Of a DNA stretch of 64,000 nucleotides, positions 10,896 to 48,168 are shown piece after piece. Source of the DNA: Mesostigma viride (lineage: Eukaryota > Streptophyta > Mesostigmatophyceae > Mesostigmatales > Mesostigmataceae); assembly GCA_009746045.1 (NCBI GenBank), contig RPFO01000595.1, forward strand, positions 1,029,010-1,093,009, read 5' to 3'. The position numbers and the translations under genes are program-made. Every line of letters begins with the position of its first letter. Position 1 is the stretch's first letter. A model generated the notes under the pieces. The model did no database searches and was not told where the DNA came from. It saw only the letters and a list, made by a program, of their open reading frames with translations.

Positions 10896-12231
10896 CTAAA
10901 AATGATCATCAACATCATCCACAGTCCAATATGAAAGATCTTTTACCTGGGTTGCTTTCCTGAGTCGCAGAACTTCAAGTATCCGAGCAACGTTGAGATG
11001 GAAATTCCACAGCACGTGATTTAGGGAATCACAACCCCTTGTAGACACAAAGACAAGCTCGTGTATAGACGACCTCTGTGGAACTGAAGGACGTCTATAG
11101 CCAAGGGGCTCTTATGAATGGACAACAAAGACAAGCTTTATTATACCATGGTGAATCAAAACCAACGTAGCAACAATGGCGACCCCACGTCCTTGATATC
11201 GACGTGCTTGTCGAGCATGCCTCAACCTTAGCCTGAAGAGAACCAATCAAAATCATGGAATTCTAAACAAGATCTTCGTATCCATCCTAGTCACACAAAA
11301 CAGAACAACAACACCAACAGCCTGGCAGAATCTGTACATGAGATCCTGAATCTGTAGTAAGCACTAAAGTCCCAAAGGAACATTTAAGACTTGGTAGTAC
11401 CGACCAACAAACTATAACCCCACGTGGATCAGGCCACGACCAATGAGGGCTCCTATCAGTAGTACCAACCAACAAACTACAACCCTACGTGGATCAAGCC
11501 ACGACCAATGAGGGTTCCTATCAGTTGGTTGACAAAGTATCAGCTCCAAGTACTGTCGTCTTAGAAACCTCATAACTTTCTCAATACTGATCCAAAAGTC
11601 CTCGAATAAAAGCCAAACATTCACAAAACAAAGGATGTAACAACAAAGTCATTTTTGCTTGTTACATAGTCGAATGAGAAGGAGCAGGAAAAGGACGTCT
11701 CTGACTCATGTTAACGCACCTGGTAGGTCTTGAGTAGTCAAATAAGGAGAACGAGGAGAAGGCGACTTATCTCGAGTGTCTGAAACCGAACCAGATTGAC
11801 GACGCACGCAGGGACGAGGTTTCCAGCGCCAGGTGGTCGTAAGTATCCGGTTTCAAGAATTCTGCGTCCGGCGATGGGTCGTCTAAATACAAAGCAGGCA
11901 AGATGCAGAAAAGGTGTAATCTACGAGACGCTAGTCGTCTCTCTACCTTAGAACCAAAAGTAGAACCTAACTATGTCCAAGGCAGCATGCAACGGAAGGA
12001 AAACATTAATGCCGAAAGAGGGACAGGAGCTATCTATGAAGGATTTTCCGCTGCGAGCAGGTCTAACGTCTAGGCAGGGCGTGTCCCGAATCGGGCAGCA
12101 CTACCCCCCCAGCTTGCAGGCGACCCGCCCATTACCTGTCAAGTAGGTGTCGACTCCGTTTTCCTGGCCGCGGAAGGGTTGATGCAAAGGCGTATGTTGC
12201 AGGGGATCGTCGTCTCGCTCTCTATCTAAAC
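10896..12231 (-). other. Ty3 leader region
   Basis: A 1.35-kb stretch between the primer-binding site and the first ORF, with no supported ORF. It holds a 65-bp tandem duplication (11396-11460 and 11461-11525) built on CCAACAAACTA and CCACGACCAATGAGGG. The length is unusual for a leader and could contain packaging or splicing signals; I cannot see which. Confidence 0.6.
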
Positions 12232-12245
12232 TACCTCCGAGTCCA
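12232..12245 (-). promoter_or_regulatory. Primer-binding site of Ty3 element
   Basis: One base inside the 5' LTR the - strand reads TGGACTCGGAGGTA. The leading TGG is as expected for pairing with the CCA end of a tRNA. It is not the usual initiator-Met sequence; the tRNA is not identified. Confidence 0.65.
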
Positions 12246-12246
12246 T

Positions 12247-12820
12247 TGTTATGCCGCAAGCCTCTACCGCCACCTCTACCTCTACCTGTCCTGATGCTAC
12301 CTAAACTAGTGAGGCCACCTCTAGTTAAACCCCTAGCGAAAGACGAACGAGACGATCCAGATCTCAATGCATTTACGTAAGTACTACTGTAATACGCCAT
12401 AAGCCATTTACACAAACCCGTTTACTCCAGGAATAGGGGAAGGAAACACAACTACACTGCCGTGACCCAAGCTAATATGTGTTAATTCATTTAACACACG
12501 CCGAGTGACCACACAAGGAGTGGAACGTGCATAAATGGTCACCAACGGTCCAACAGGCTCGGGCCGACCTGGCCCTCGCCTGCGGAAACACAGAAACACA
12601 GGCAGGTGCACAGATGCACGCCGGTCCACTACATTCTACCAAAGGATAAGGACCACTAATAAAGTATGCGGCGCGGCGCCCAAAGGCACCCAATATACCA
12701 CAGTACTGTTACGAGGACAATAATGTCCCAGCTAGGACTACACGTAAACCTAGGAACAACCGAGGCCAAGGACCTATAATTTACATCCGTAACTACAACG
12801 AATTGTTACGCGACGTAACA
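12247..12820 (-). repeat. 5' LTR of Ty3 element
   Basis: A 574-bp copy of 1223-1794, beginning TGTTATGCC and ending GACGTAACA. It is the 5' LTR because gag and pol read leftwards from it. Confidence 0.93.
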
Positions 12821-14148
12821 GATGGCTTTCTGCGCGCATCACCGCCGATTGTCAGGGTGCTGGACCTCTACCTGGGGCACGGCGCTACGTATCGACGGCT
12901 CAACTACGACGAGGTCAGCACTTGGGTCTCCCACATGCCCTCCCTGCAAGCGTGGCAAACCCTTATAAGTGCGATACCAGCGGCGTGGCATGCATTGATG
13001 ACTGCCCCACGCAAGCCTATTATAACCGGCGACTGGGTTAGCTTCTACGCCGACGGAGTCACGCCTGCGTGCAAAGGTTTAGTCGTGACGGTTCTGCCAC
13101 ATGATGGGCTCCAACTACAACTGCTGGAAGCTATTCCTGGCCACAATGGGTGTCTGTATCAACTATCCACCTTATATGCGTACACGCCATCTTCCCAGTG
13201 TCACCGCATACGCGTAGTCCCATGGTCTGTGCCAAGATCTTGCATGATCCGGCCGGACCCATTATCCCCGGTTGGGAGCATTACATGGCTACACGTGGGC
13301 AACACACGGCTCGATTTACTCCATCTGGACCCGGTTGAATTTGGATGGGTCTTAACCAAGGGGGACATCAGAACCAGCAAATGTATCTTTGAGTACATAC
13401 ACCGCAGATTGGGGTTGTGATATCTTGTTGCATACGTACCATCAGCCCCATCCGGGCCGAGCCCGCTGGGGAATACAATGGCCGGGCTACACTTGGGTCA
13501 AGCTGATTACCCTGGCGGTAAACCACCCTCTCGTGGACCGCAGGGCCACTGATGTACAACATCTTCTGATGCATAGGGCGATAGGGGTCTGCGCTACGCT
13601 CCACGAGCGTTTTGGTCATGATGCATCATGCCTGTGCACGCACCCTAGCTAGTGAAACCATTGAGCACCGGTTCCTTTTCTGTAATCTCCCAGGGGTTTG
13701 GATGTGGCTCATTAACATCTGGGCCGCATGGACGGCATCGCCACCCAATCTCCCAATTAGCGTGCGTACCATCATTTTCGGTATTGCTGGCACACCAGGG
13801 ACCGAGCTTTCAGCTTCCCAAGCAGAATGGCTATGGCTGCGCACTACTATGCTATACGCGATCTGGACCATACGCAACGAGACAGTCTTTAATGCCCGCG
13901 AGGAGTATACCCGCGGCGGCGTAGTCCGGCGCTTTATATACCTATGGAATGCGGCTATGCGCCGATACTGGCTGTTGGCTCAGGAACAACACAGGGTGTG
14001 GGACCCAGGGCCCAATAACGACAAGCCCAGCCCTCTCCAGCTTTTTCATGATCTACTGGGCCGCAACCAAGTATTCACCATTATGCCTCACGGCGACATG
14101 ACTCAGGTCCACTGGCTTCCCTGGTCTAATAACGCGCCCTATTAGCCT
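12821..14148 (+). pseudogene. LINE ORF2 fragment, downstream part
   Basis: This continues the LINE frame broken at 1222. It reads to 13420, then shifts near 13415 and again near 13615 to end with a stop at 14148. The segment after 13615 has the zinc-knuckle pattern common at LINE ORF2 C-termini (ETIEHRFLFCNLPGVW), followed by WLWLRTTMLYAIWTIRNE. With the 5' truncation this copy is dead. The frameshifts are separate from the Ty3 insertion. Confidence 0.75.
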
Positions 14149-14759
14149 TTCACCTGTCACCTCCACACGTGTGTGTGCCCACCTTTAATTAGGATTCGCT
14201 GATACTCATTTCCCCTCTCACCTCTTTGGTCCATAATTGGCTAATAAAAATATACCCATTTCCCCGAAAAAGTCAAGCAAGGACTGGACAAATCCGCCTC
14301 GCGGAAATATAAAAGGGTGAATCCACCATGTAACTTCCGGAAACCGGAGCCATGATTGAATGTTCAGGCTGACATTTGTGTAGAGGTTGTCTCACGGAAC
14401 CAGAGTGGGCCAGACACTACAGATTCCGATGTAGAAAGTGTCAAGGCCCGGACAAAGAAGCAGGCTGCCGGGCGCCGTCAGAATATTCTTGCTATAAATG
14501 GCAACTGTTCCAGGCTGACTAGTGCCCAACCAAATTTAAAAAACGGTGGTTCGGGGGACGTACTTTTCGACTTTTCAGTACAATGCAGCCTTCAGGCACT
14601 GTCAGCAAGATTGACTGATCGAGTCCGGATCCTGGCCTTCAGTCCAGTCAGTTTATTCCCACGCCGCGATCCAACAGAGATCCTGGTCCGTTACCCGTTA
14701 CCCGACGTCCGACGGGCGTCGCAGGAGAGTTGTACAGTTACGTAAACAACGGCGTGGGC

Positions 14760-14824
<65 letters not shown>

Positions 14825-14903
14825 CGCAACCCTATTCCGCTCGTTTACTCTCCCAACGTTTTACGACCGTCAGATGGGTGAATCCGACGGACAGACGGAC
14901 AGG
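14149..14903 (+). repeat. LINE 3' region with (AAC)n tail
   Basis: A non-coding stretch follows the LINE stop and reaches a pure AAC/CAA tract at 14759-14825. Microsatellite tails are known in several LINE clades, so this is the likely 3' end. The next 78 bases to 14903 are unassigned. Confidence 0.55.
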
Positions 14904-15542
14904 TACACCCGAGAACCGCAAAGTGGTAGCCGAAAAACCGCATAGTGGTAGCCGAAAACCGCATAGTGGTAGCCGAAAAACCGCATAGTGGTAGCCGAAA
15001 ACCGCATAGTGGTAGCCGAAAAACCGCATAGTGGTCAGGGTAGTGGTAGCCGAATAGCCTTGTCCAGTGGAAGTGGAGGCCAAGGAGGCTCGCAGTCCTC
15101 CCAGAGCCCTGTCCATGGCCCGACATGCTGCATGCTGCATGCTGTCGAATCGCCTGGAGTACCGCACATGCTACATGGACCTTGCTGCGGCGCGCCAGGA
15201 GGATTTGGAGCCGTCGGATGGGGAGGAGTTGCCCCAACGCAAGGGGCGACGAAAAAACGGGAATAAATAGGGCGCACACCGTACGTTGTGCAGGTGATGT
15301 TGTCGGGCGTAATGTACGAGAACTACTGGTCTTGAAATAAAACTTGCGTCCCGGTAGGCCGCCGGCCGGACTGGTCCACTCTGTATGTACTTTTTAGCGT
15401 CCGCGTTCCTCCGGCAGGTTGCCGGCCGTACTGGTAGTATTTGCTAACATCCCAAATGTGTAGTCCCTGTCACCTGAAAACGTAATAAAAACATAATAGA
15501 AAACAACATTCAATCGATCGATGATAACGCAGTCCAAATCAA
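14904..15542. repeat. Long direct repeat A, copy 2
   Basis: Matches 1-640 with small indels. It has the same 21-22-bp tandem start, AATAAA near 15337 and the same end GCAGTCCAAATCAA. It lies just before the cyclase gene. Confidence 0.75.
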
Positions 15543-16416
15543 CCAACATGAACAACAGTTATGTCCAGGTTATGTCAAGACGTGCTAATATCCGGCCCTC
15601 GGCCACTATAGATTCTCTGCTGCCCATGTGCGGCGTGGGACACAACAACAACAACAACAACAACAGTTATGTCAAGACGTGTCACAGAACGGTTGAGAGG
15701 GTATAATTCCACTGGCGGGAAATTATTGCGCGGATCTTCACGTGACAAGTTCGGCAACCAATACGTGGATGAAATCCAATAACCGATGGCGATTGGCAAA
15801 CAAGGCCAGTTGTGAGACGTTTTGGAATCATACCCGGTGTTGGGAGCTATCATTGGCTAATTACGATCTATAAAATAAGATCTATAAAATACGATCATAT
15901 TATTCCATTCGATTCTTCCATAGTTTGCATTTGACAGTAGGGCATTACTGATGGTGGATACGTGACACCGGAGTTAAAGGTCTAGTGCGCCAAGTGTTCG
16001 CAAATTCACACGGCGCACTCTGAGGCGATTTGCATGAAAACGAATCAAGTATACCACATCGTTTTCATCGCTGCTCGCAATTAGTGTAACCATAATAGCC
16101 ACCTGTCGTCGGCATTTGGCACGCCCTCTAGTGTTGCCCATCATCCAGCGTAGCTAATTCAGCGTGTACCCTAAAAGATGCGAAATAAGGCAATGACAGC
16201 GGGAAAGTATGGGAACGTCAATTTGCGACGGCGTCGGTACTGCTTCACCTGCGATATCGATGCGACAATCATGGCAAGCTGCGCCATTCCATTGGTTTCC
16301 AGCCAAGGCAGGCTTGCCTCAGCTGCCAAACCGTCATACATGCATTATCTTGCCGCCTCGCGTGGACATTAAAGGGAACCTCTACAAACGCATTGGGGCA
16401 ACTGTGGAGAAATACT
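15543..16416 (+). promoter_or_regulatory. Upstream region of the cyclase gene
   Basis: No supported ORF. It contains a short CAA tract (15642-15663) between two copies of a CAGTTATGTC(AAGACGTG) sequence, and two TATA-like words (CTATAAAATA) at about 15870 and 15885. Either could be a core promoter for the gene starting at 16417, but the distance (530-550 bases) leaves room for a long leader. No transcription start can be placed. Confidence 0.3.
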
Positions 16417-42332
<25,916 letters not shown>

Positions 42333-43127
42333 CAGGCCTTGGCTTTGGTGTTGGCCTCCCTACGAGGGTGTTCTGGGTTCTTTGTGCATTCTGGGTTGGA
42401 GCGGAAACACCAGTATAAAAGGACTTAATTTGTCACAGGTCTTTTTTGTTGTTGATTTTTTCGGGGTTGGGGGGGGGGGGGGGGGGGGCTGTCTTATTTA
42501 TGAAAAGAAACGTAACTGTTGGTGGCGTGCCACTGCCGTTTGTGAGCTTGAAAGTGCAATCATACTCTTGAATCATCATGCATTCAACCAGCATTCAGGA
42601 TGCTTCGCAACAGTGACCCATGTTGGAGGCCACTTTGCAATCTTGTAGGCCTGGGCGCGGACAATCTGGCTCGTGCCTAAATCAATCTGTTAGTTATTTG
42701 CACATGGACAGGTGTGCAGTACTCCTACGCATACAGCTCACGTAGCATATCTAGCACAATTTCGGAATTACTGGCACCACTCTCTTGTCAAGAGTTTTTT
42801 GGCAGTTGGGCTATACGTGTATGGGATGCCTCCGGATCGGGAGACCCCTGTAGCCCGGAATGCCTGCCAGAGGTCCTATTTCGAACCCGTGAGGAGCTAT
42901 GCTGAGTTTTCGCTTTTTTTTTCTTTCCGCGTAGGCCGGCACTCGGCAGCTCCTGTTTTCCATTTACTGCCTTCCCCAACGATATTAATTAATTAATATA
43001 CTGCCTTAATTGTTGATATAGCTAGTTTCGTCTATGTTCCCTGGACGGATTACCGTACAGGTTCCAGCCATGGGGCAATTAGTTGCACGTTTCGTGAGCA
43101 GAGTTTACTTGCTGGCAGAATTTAATG
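42333..43127. other. Intergenic region after the cyclase gene
   Basis: Holds an imperfect poly-G run (42462-42488). No clear polyadenylation signal and no supported ORF. Confidence 0.6.
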
Positions 43128-43384
43128 CCGACGACATCACGCTCATTGAACAGTTGGCGTCTGCCCACCTTTGTTGGCTGGACTGCCTGGCGCTAGAGGC
43201 CCATGCCGTTGGTCTAGCTAGAATTAATTAATCCATTAATAGACACGTGACTGCGTCGCGTGAGCATAAGTCCTCAGTGGGACGGGAACATGGGATGGAA
43301 TGGATGGTGTAAGCTATCTAGGTTCCATACCATGTTCCCCTCCCACTGAGGACTTATGCTCACGTGACGCAGTCACGTGTCTAT
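43128..43384 (+). mobile_element. Rearranged LINE remnant with inverted 3' ends
   Basis: Starts CCGACGACATCACGCTCATT, encoding ADDITLIE of a LINE RT, and runs about 95 bp. It then jumps to an inverted copy of a LINE 3' end (43241-43319) facing a forward copy (43320-43382). The two arms, based on AGACACGTGACTGCGTC, form a hairpin of about 55 bp per arm. The forward arm matches 45318-45400. Confidence 0.7.
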
Positions 43385-43488
43385 AGAATTGTTACGCGCT
43401 TTGATGAGAAGCTGAGTCGTGAGGTTAATTAATGACGTTAAATAATTATTACGCCATGGCTTGGTGCGTGCGTGAATGAATGAATTGC

Positions 43489-43639
43489 ATGGTGAGCTAT
43501 GCTCACTTTATCTATGACTAACCTGCTGAGCGGAGAATGCAACGCCGTGTAGCACAAAAAGAAAAAATAATTTTCAGAAAAAATATTTTTTGTGCTGGCA
43601 CCTGTACCCCAGCCACCCATGCAGGTAGGGTTTGGCTGG
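43489..43639 (+). repeat. Solo Kangaroo-type A repeat, truncated
   Basis: Matches the first about 150 bp of A1/A2 (GACTAACCTGCTGAGCGGAG, then A-rich run, then GTACCCCAGCCACCCA) and stops at TTTGGCTGG where an LTR-like repeat begins. Shows the family is repeated in this genome. Confidence 0.8.
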
Positions 43640-43804
43640 TGTTGCGGGCCTGACCCTTGGAACGGGCGCAACAATGGAATGAATTATGTATTTTGGCTTG
43701 TTGTCATAGTCCGTAGGACTTTAATTGGGACTCATTTCGGGACTTAATTTGGGAATTGTCCCTTGGTCAGGCCGGACTTTTGTATGGAATTATGATAGTT
43801 TGTG
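43640..43804 (+). repeat. LTR-like repeat L2, copy a, first part
   Basis: Begins TGTTGCGGGCC and runs to ATGATAGTTTGTG. An inverted copy (47351-47513) matches. Interrupted by a LINE and resumes at 45428. Confidence 0.75.
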
Positions 43805-45414
43805 CCGACGACATCACGCTCATCGAGAAGCCGGAGTCTGCCCAACTTTGGCTGGACTGCCTGGCGCTCGAGGCTCGGGCGGTTGGTCTAGAAATCAGCC
43901 CCAAAACGGAGGCCCTGCCGGCCCTCGGCATGGCAGGGCCCCCACCCACACTCCGCCTCTTAGACGATGCCGAGGTCAACTACCCTCCTTCAGGCCGCTT
44001 CAAGCTGCTCGGCAGTTGGCTTCCTGACTGCATGCGAGGACGACATGACGACACGGATCGGCATGTGCGTGGGCGCACCTCCATGACCACCGCCGCTGGT
44101 GGAGCAACCCCGCCCTACCCCGGATCGTCAAGCGTGACCTCTTCAAGGTCGTCATTCTGACGATCCTGATCTACGGCGCCAAGACGTGGACACTGACGCA
44201 GGAGCTGGAGCAACGACTCGACGGCGCCGTCACCAAGATGCTGCGCAAGGCCCTTAACATCCCCTTTGGTTTGCACATTAGTAATGAGGATTTGTACGCT
44301 GATTTGCCCTATGTTTCCCACATTATTAGGCACAGGCGCCTGGGCCTAGCCGCGGGCACCTGGCCCGCACAAATCAGGTCTACAGATACATCAGATAGAC
44401 TAGCTGGCACCAAGCCCGCCCAGCCTGGGCGATATGTCCTCACCTGGCGTGCCCCCGGCCGCGCGCGGCCGCCACCCGTGGACTTTTCGTGATAGACTCG
44501 GCATGGACATGTGCTACACTAGACGTGACGGGCTCACCCCCGCGGGCAGCCTCCTGGTTTGTCTGTAATATGGAGGCAGCTGGTGTACAAGGATAGATGG
44601 CAAGTAGTGATGAAGGAGACCACCCCCAAGCCTGTGGGGGCTCCGCGTGTGACCAAGTATGGCATTCATAGCGATTCGGGCCGCGGTGCCCACACCCCTG
44701 TTTCTAGGACCTAGATTAATTAGGAACATAACTCCGTTGGGAGTATATGTAGCACATAGCCCAGAGAGGGGGCATATGGCCTATCATACATTCTAAGCTA
44801 CTTCCTGCAAGGGTGGGAATGTAAACGACCCTTGCTCTAGGTGCACCAGGGCACTTGCAGCCCCATGATGTTCAAGCTACGCCCAGCTAAGGGGGAGCCT
44901 GTCATGGGGGGGAAGATCAGCATAGCTATACAAAAGCTAGGGCATGGCGTCTCAGCAGAGAGTTACTCCCTGCATGATGGGCACGGCATAATTAAATAAA
45001 GCTAGGCATCATCTGGAGGGTGGCTCATCATAGGCAAACATGTACATGACTAAAAAGGCTAGGCCTCAGCTGGTATAGTGCCTGTAGTAGGCGGGCATGT
45101 ACAAGGCCACTGTCTAACTATTCTACACTACTGCTACTGTATTCCCCTATAGCTAGGCTGGGGCTTAATTCTGGGGTCGCTGGGGCCGCGGTGGTCGACG
45201 GGGTCGCGTGCGCCAGGGCTTGTGGCCGACGTAGATGGCCGCCCCCTTCCAGTACACCGGCTGGCCCGCCTTGGTCTGCCGGAGCTGGAAGTAGGTCGGC
45301 CATAGCTCCCGTCGGACCTAGATAGCTTATACCATCCATTCCATCCCATGTTCCCCTCCCACTGAGGACGTATGCTCACGTGACGCAGTCACGTGTCTAT
45401 TAATTAATTAATTA
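43805..45414 (+). mobile_element. 5'-truncated LINE with 13-bp target duplication
   Basis: Flanked by ATGATAGTTTGTG at 43792-43804 and 45415-45427. The start encodes ADDITLIEK (RT catalytic region), then LDCLALEARAVGLEISPKTE and RFKLLGSWLPD. Near 44150-44350 another frame gives ILIYGAKTWTLTQELEQRL and LRKALNIPFG, typical of the RT-downstream region. Frameshifts near 44040-44150 and a stop at 44492 show it is dead. The 3' end is a TTAA-rich tail. The 5' start is the same as at 43128. Confidence 0.85.
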
Positions 45415-45427
45415 ATGATAGTTTGTG

Positions 45428-45717
45428 TGATTCGGACTAGTTTATATTTTGGGCCTAGGTTGATGTATGAGATCTTCTAGGGGCCGGTGCAGTCGCGCCG
45501 CGCTGCGTACTTTATAGCTGGTTGAGATCTTGTACTCATGCGTGGATTCTGTAGGCGAGGCCGGTCGATGTCGATCCGAGGATCTTGAGTGGACTGTTTC
45601 GGCCGAATTCTCTGCATGGAAGGTCGGCGCCATGTTGGCGCCACTTGCCAGCTTGGTGGCAGACCTAGGTGAAATTGGCCCGATCGAGGACGAGAGTCTC
45701 GTCCTCTTGGTTCGGAA
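45428..45717 (+). repeat. LTR-like repeat L2, copy a, second part
   Basis: Resumes TGATTCGGACTAG and matches the reverse complement of 47089-47350, with GGACGAGAGTCTCGTCCTC near the end (a palindrome). It breaks off at GGTTCGG before a (TG)n run. Confidence 0.75.
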
Positions 45718-47088
45718 TACAGTGTGTGTGTGTGTGTGTGTGTTGTCACTTGCCCGAGCCCGGGGCATTTTCCAACTGCATTTGTAGCTCAGTATCCTGA
45801 ATGTAGGTTGCGTAGATTAATTATATATATCACCGTGAGTCGTAGCAGTGCAAAAGCCGCATCTGTCGGTTCCGTTAATCCCACTCCCATAGAGTGGTCG
45901 CGGTTAATCCCGAAATCCGTAATAGCCTACCCTAACATAGGATCTTTCGCACGTCCCGGACGGGTTCGTTCCACTGGTTAATTATCGGAGGTTAGGCCTA
46001 TGTAGGGTCACTGGATTAAGAATGACGGCCCAAAGCCGTACGTATAGGCTAGCCATAGAGCCCAGAACTGCATGGGTTCCACCATCCCCACAAGGGTTGC
46101 TGGTCGAGCCCGGGAAAGCTCCTCGCCGCTAGCGCCGCAGGCTGCCAGGGGGCGCCATTCAAGACCGCCTGAGCCCAAAGCAATTGGCGTTCCCCAGAGG
46201 GACCCCAAACGCCCATGAACAGGTTACGAAGCCATGGGCTTCCCTCCCGTCTTCTTTTATCTTTCTGGCCCTACCCGCTCGCGTAGACGGGGGTTTTGTT
46301 TTTTGTCCGATAACCCGTTTTCATGTCCGTGTACGTGAGCGGGCGTCCCAAAGACGTACTGCCTTCCGTGAGCCATGGGTGGACCCCCAAAGGGCACGCT
46401 GCCTACGGCTCGAGGGTAGTCACCGGCTGGCAGTTGCCATATTGTGTTGCCGGTGGTTGGACCTCAACATTCGCGTAATGTCTGTGAACGTATTGTTACT
46501 GCCTTGTGTTTCTCCCTCTCTGTGAGCACGTCACGCATGTAGAGGTATCCTGGGTGGGCTGTCCTCCCTTCTATCCCAATTCCCCTCCCTGCATGTCATG
46601 CTCGCTTTCCCATCGTGATTAATATATCATCTGTAGTCTATTATGGGAACCTCCAGCAATAGGTAATAATGACGGGGGGTATAATAGACGTATTAATCAC
46701 GGAGGAAGATCACAATATCTTTACTATGCAGTAGTAGCACACGACGGGGCCACAGGCCAACCAGGCATTTCTATAGCTCAGCAGTGCCAGGCAGGGTGTA
46801 GTAATCATATTAAGGATAAGGTATTACACCCAGCTTCTGTTACGTGCCAACCCAGACACACCTAGCCTGAGCTACGTAGCGAAAGATCTACCATGCCGGA
46901 ATTAGGAAGATTCAAGGTGGCCTAATGCAGATTGCGCTTCACGACCCAGGTCGTGAGATATCTGGCACCGCGACTTGATGCCAAGCTAATTAATACACAC
47001 TTATAATGGCTAGCAATACCAATTACAAATGGATAGTTGCCCCAGGTTTAATATGAAGGCGTCATCGCACTTTACATTCATCAAACCA
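45718..47088. other. Segment between inverted L2 copies
   Basis: Starts with a short (TG)n run. An inverted repeat CGTGATTAATA (46615) / TATTAATCACG (about 46690) encloses about 60 bp, and GTCTATTAT/ATAATAGAC extends it, so it may be a small foldback element. No supported ORF. Confidence 0.5.
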
Positions 47089-47513
47089 AGAGGACGAGAC
47101 TCTCGTCCTCGATCGGGCCAATTTCACCTAGGTCTGCCACTAAGCTGGCAAAGGGCGCCGACATGGCGCCGACCTTCCCAAGCAGGCAGTCCACACAAGA
47201 TCTCGGGTCGACATCGACCCTCGCCTACAAAATCCACGCATGAGTACAATATCTCAACCAGCTATAAAGTACGCAGCGCGGCGCGACTGCACCGGCCCCT
47301 AGAAGATCGCATACAACAACCTAGGCCCAAAATAACTGGCCCGAATCACACAAACTATCATAGTTCCATACAAAAGTCCTGACTAAGGGACGATTCCCAA
47401 ATTAAGTCCCGAAATAAGTCGCAAAGTCCTACGGACTATGACAACAAGCCAAAGTATATAATTTATTCCATTGTTGCGTCCGTCCTAAAGGGCCGGCACG
47501 CAACACTCCTCCC
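47089..47513 (-). repeat. LTR-like repeat L2, copy b (inverted)
   Basis: On the - strand it begins TGTTGCGTGCC at 47513 and matches copy a. A G-rich purine run (47516-47530) precedes it on the - strand, as a polypurine tract would. It is therefore probably the 3' LTR of a second - strand Ty3-type element whose body is cut by the copia insertion. Confidence 0.65.
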
Positions 47514-47592
47514 CCCCCACGGGGGTCGGTAGTCCCTACCGTACAAGAGTGGGAAAAGAAAAAAGTATGCTACTACTGACTACTATAAGAGT

Positions 47593-47637
47593 ACTATGTC
47601 CCAACCCCGGTTCACCCGCGGGTTAGTAATACCAGTT
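47593..47637 (-). ncRNA. Conserved hairpin motif, copy 2
   Basis: Begins ACT; outer stem AACCC/GGGTT, bulged G, inner stem CGG/CCG, loop GTGAA; then GGGACATAGTACTCTTATAG. It lies between the copia 5' LTR and the purine run of L2 copy b. Confidence 0.6.
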
Positions 47638-47665
47638 CCTCTAGAGGTTGATACACAGGACCAAC

Positions 47666-48127
47666 AGTTAGATGAGATGCTTAGGCTGACACACGGATTT
47701 CCGGCCTGCGCGCCGCGTATTGCCTACCGCGGCTGAGCGGGACACCTTAGTACTGTACGGCAGGGCGTACGGTCCTGCGGTGTCATGTGGACGGACGTGT
47801 AGTGCGTGCCAGACTGTTCCTAGGCTCTAGCTTGACCCGCCAGATCTGGTGTAGCCGGGTCTGACGGGCCAAGTGTTAGCTGGTTGCTAGTGACGTGGTC
47901 GCATGGCATTGCAGTGTACAGTTGTCCACTGGTAGGCGCTGCAGGTAGCGCTGCCATATAGGCATATAGGCGTAGCACTGGGGAGTGCCGCAGCACCCGA
48001 GTTTGCCCAGTTCCATCCTGAGCCCTCAAGCTTTCACTACATTCCTTGTATTATTGCTAATACAATCGTCATTCTCATTTCCAGCTTTCGTCAGTTGTCC
48101 TACGTCTCACCACGACGCATTCCAACT
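47666..48127 (+). repeat. 5' LTR of copia element
   Basis: 462 bp, AGTTAGATGAGATGC to GCATTCCAACT. Matches 60701-60747 plus 62060-62477. The non-TG/CA ends are supported by the CCAAC duplication and the adjoining primer-binding site. Confidence 0.88.
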
Positions 48128-48140
48128 TGGACTGAAACAG
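48128..48140 (+). promoter_or_regulatory. Primer-binding site of copia element
   Basis: TGGACTGAAACAG starts at the base after the LTR. TGG would pair with a tRNA CCA end. The tRNA is not identified. Confidence 0.65.
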
Positions 48141-48168
48141 TTTTTTTTTTTGCCACAACAAAAAAAAC

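Larger units (their letters stand above)
1223..12820 (-). mobile_element. Ty3/gypsy LTR retrotransposon, 11.6 kb, complete
   Basis: A complete element on the - strand. LTRs of 572 and 574 bp differ at only a few sites, so the insertion looks recent. Their ends are TGTTACG...CGTAACA and a 5-bp duplication GATGG flanks them. Reading on the - strand: 5' LTR, primer-binding site, 1.35-kb leader, a small ORF with an RNase H1 hybrid-binding domain, gag, pol (protease, RT, RNase H, integrase, chromodomain), a decayed third ORF, polypurine tract and 3' LTR. Pol order RT-RNase H-integrase and the chromodomain-like tail place it with Ty3/gypsy chromovirus-like elements. It sits inside a LINE ORF. Confidence 0.93.
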
